From an uncultured Verrucomicrobiota bacterium (GTDB lineage Bacteria > Verrucomicrobiota > Verrucomicrobiia > Opitutales > Opitutaceae), in the NCBI GenBank assembly GCA_903919625.1, contig CAIXIZ010000174.1, positions 1 through 11,468 of the forward strand: DNA of 11,468 nucleotides, read 5' to 3'. Shown here in pieces: positions 11,434 to 11,468 of this stretch. Each line of letters opens with the position of its first letter. The stretch's first letter is position 1. Below the pieces are notes generated by a model. The model saw nothing but the letters and a program-made list of their open reading frames with translations, was not told the origin of the DNA and searched no databases. Position numbers and translations under genes: made by a program.

Positions 11434-11468
11434 CTGGTTTCCGCGCGGTAGGGGCATTGCTTGCCGAC

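Noticed and set aside
11284..11457. 58-codon N-terminal extension of the oxidoreductase frame
   Set aside because: It runs through the palindromic repeat and would bury the Tat signal inside the protein.

Overview
This 11.5 kb, GC-rich window looks like chromosomal DNA from a Verrucomicrobiota bacterium, probably an Opitutales relative. That placement is an inference from four things: a Tat-exported Gfo/Idh/MocA oxidoreductase, a secreted SGNH/CE6-type esterase, a formylglycine-generating-enzyme fragment, and AT-richer low-complexity intergenic repeats. No rRNA or marker gene is present to confirm it.

Layout. (1) 1-1265, plus: the 3' end of feoB (ferrous iron permease) and a 51-aa Cys-rich single-pass partner. 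(2) 3221-1431, minus: a tight three-gene run of a secreted hypothetical protein, a small zinc-ribbon membrane protein and an OGG1-type 8-oxoguanine DNA glycosylase. (3) 3678-4343, plus: an exported protein ending in an NTF2-fold (YbbC/YhhH-type) domain. (4) 4491-6943, plus: a damaged sulfate assimilation cluster. It holds a 3' stub of cysT, intact cysW and cysA, and a 33-codon stub of cysK. A double-hairpin repeat abuts the cysT breakpoint. (5) 7046-7378, minus: a small conserved-looking hypothetical gene, divergent from a YtrA-type GntR repressor (7539-7943) that has a clear palindromic operator over its promoter. (6) 7954-8219, minus: remains of an IS3-family element, sitting where the repressor's ABC operon would be expected. 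(7) 9445-8258, minus: a decayed FGE-sulfatase fragment, then an intact secreted esterase. (8) 9567-9482, minus: tRNA-Leu(UAA). (9) 9568-10098: a gene-free stretch full of short tandem and inverted repeats, one of which recurs at 1400-1431. (10) 11283-10099, minus: a Tat-signal Gfo/Idh/MocA oxidoreductase.

The main theme is genome erosion and repeat activity: truncated cysT and cysK, an orphan GntR regulator, an IS3 relic and an FGE relic. The most striking signal is a 78-bp terminal-inverted-repeat palindrome lying in frame and exactly on codon boundaries inside the DNA glycosylase gene. A sister copy lies at 11381-11433. This resembles the in-gene palindromic elements of Rickettsia.
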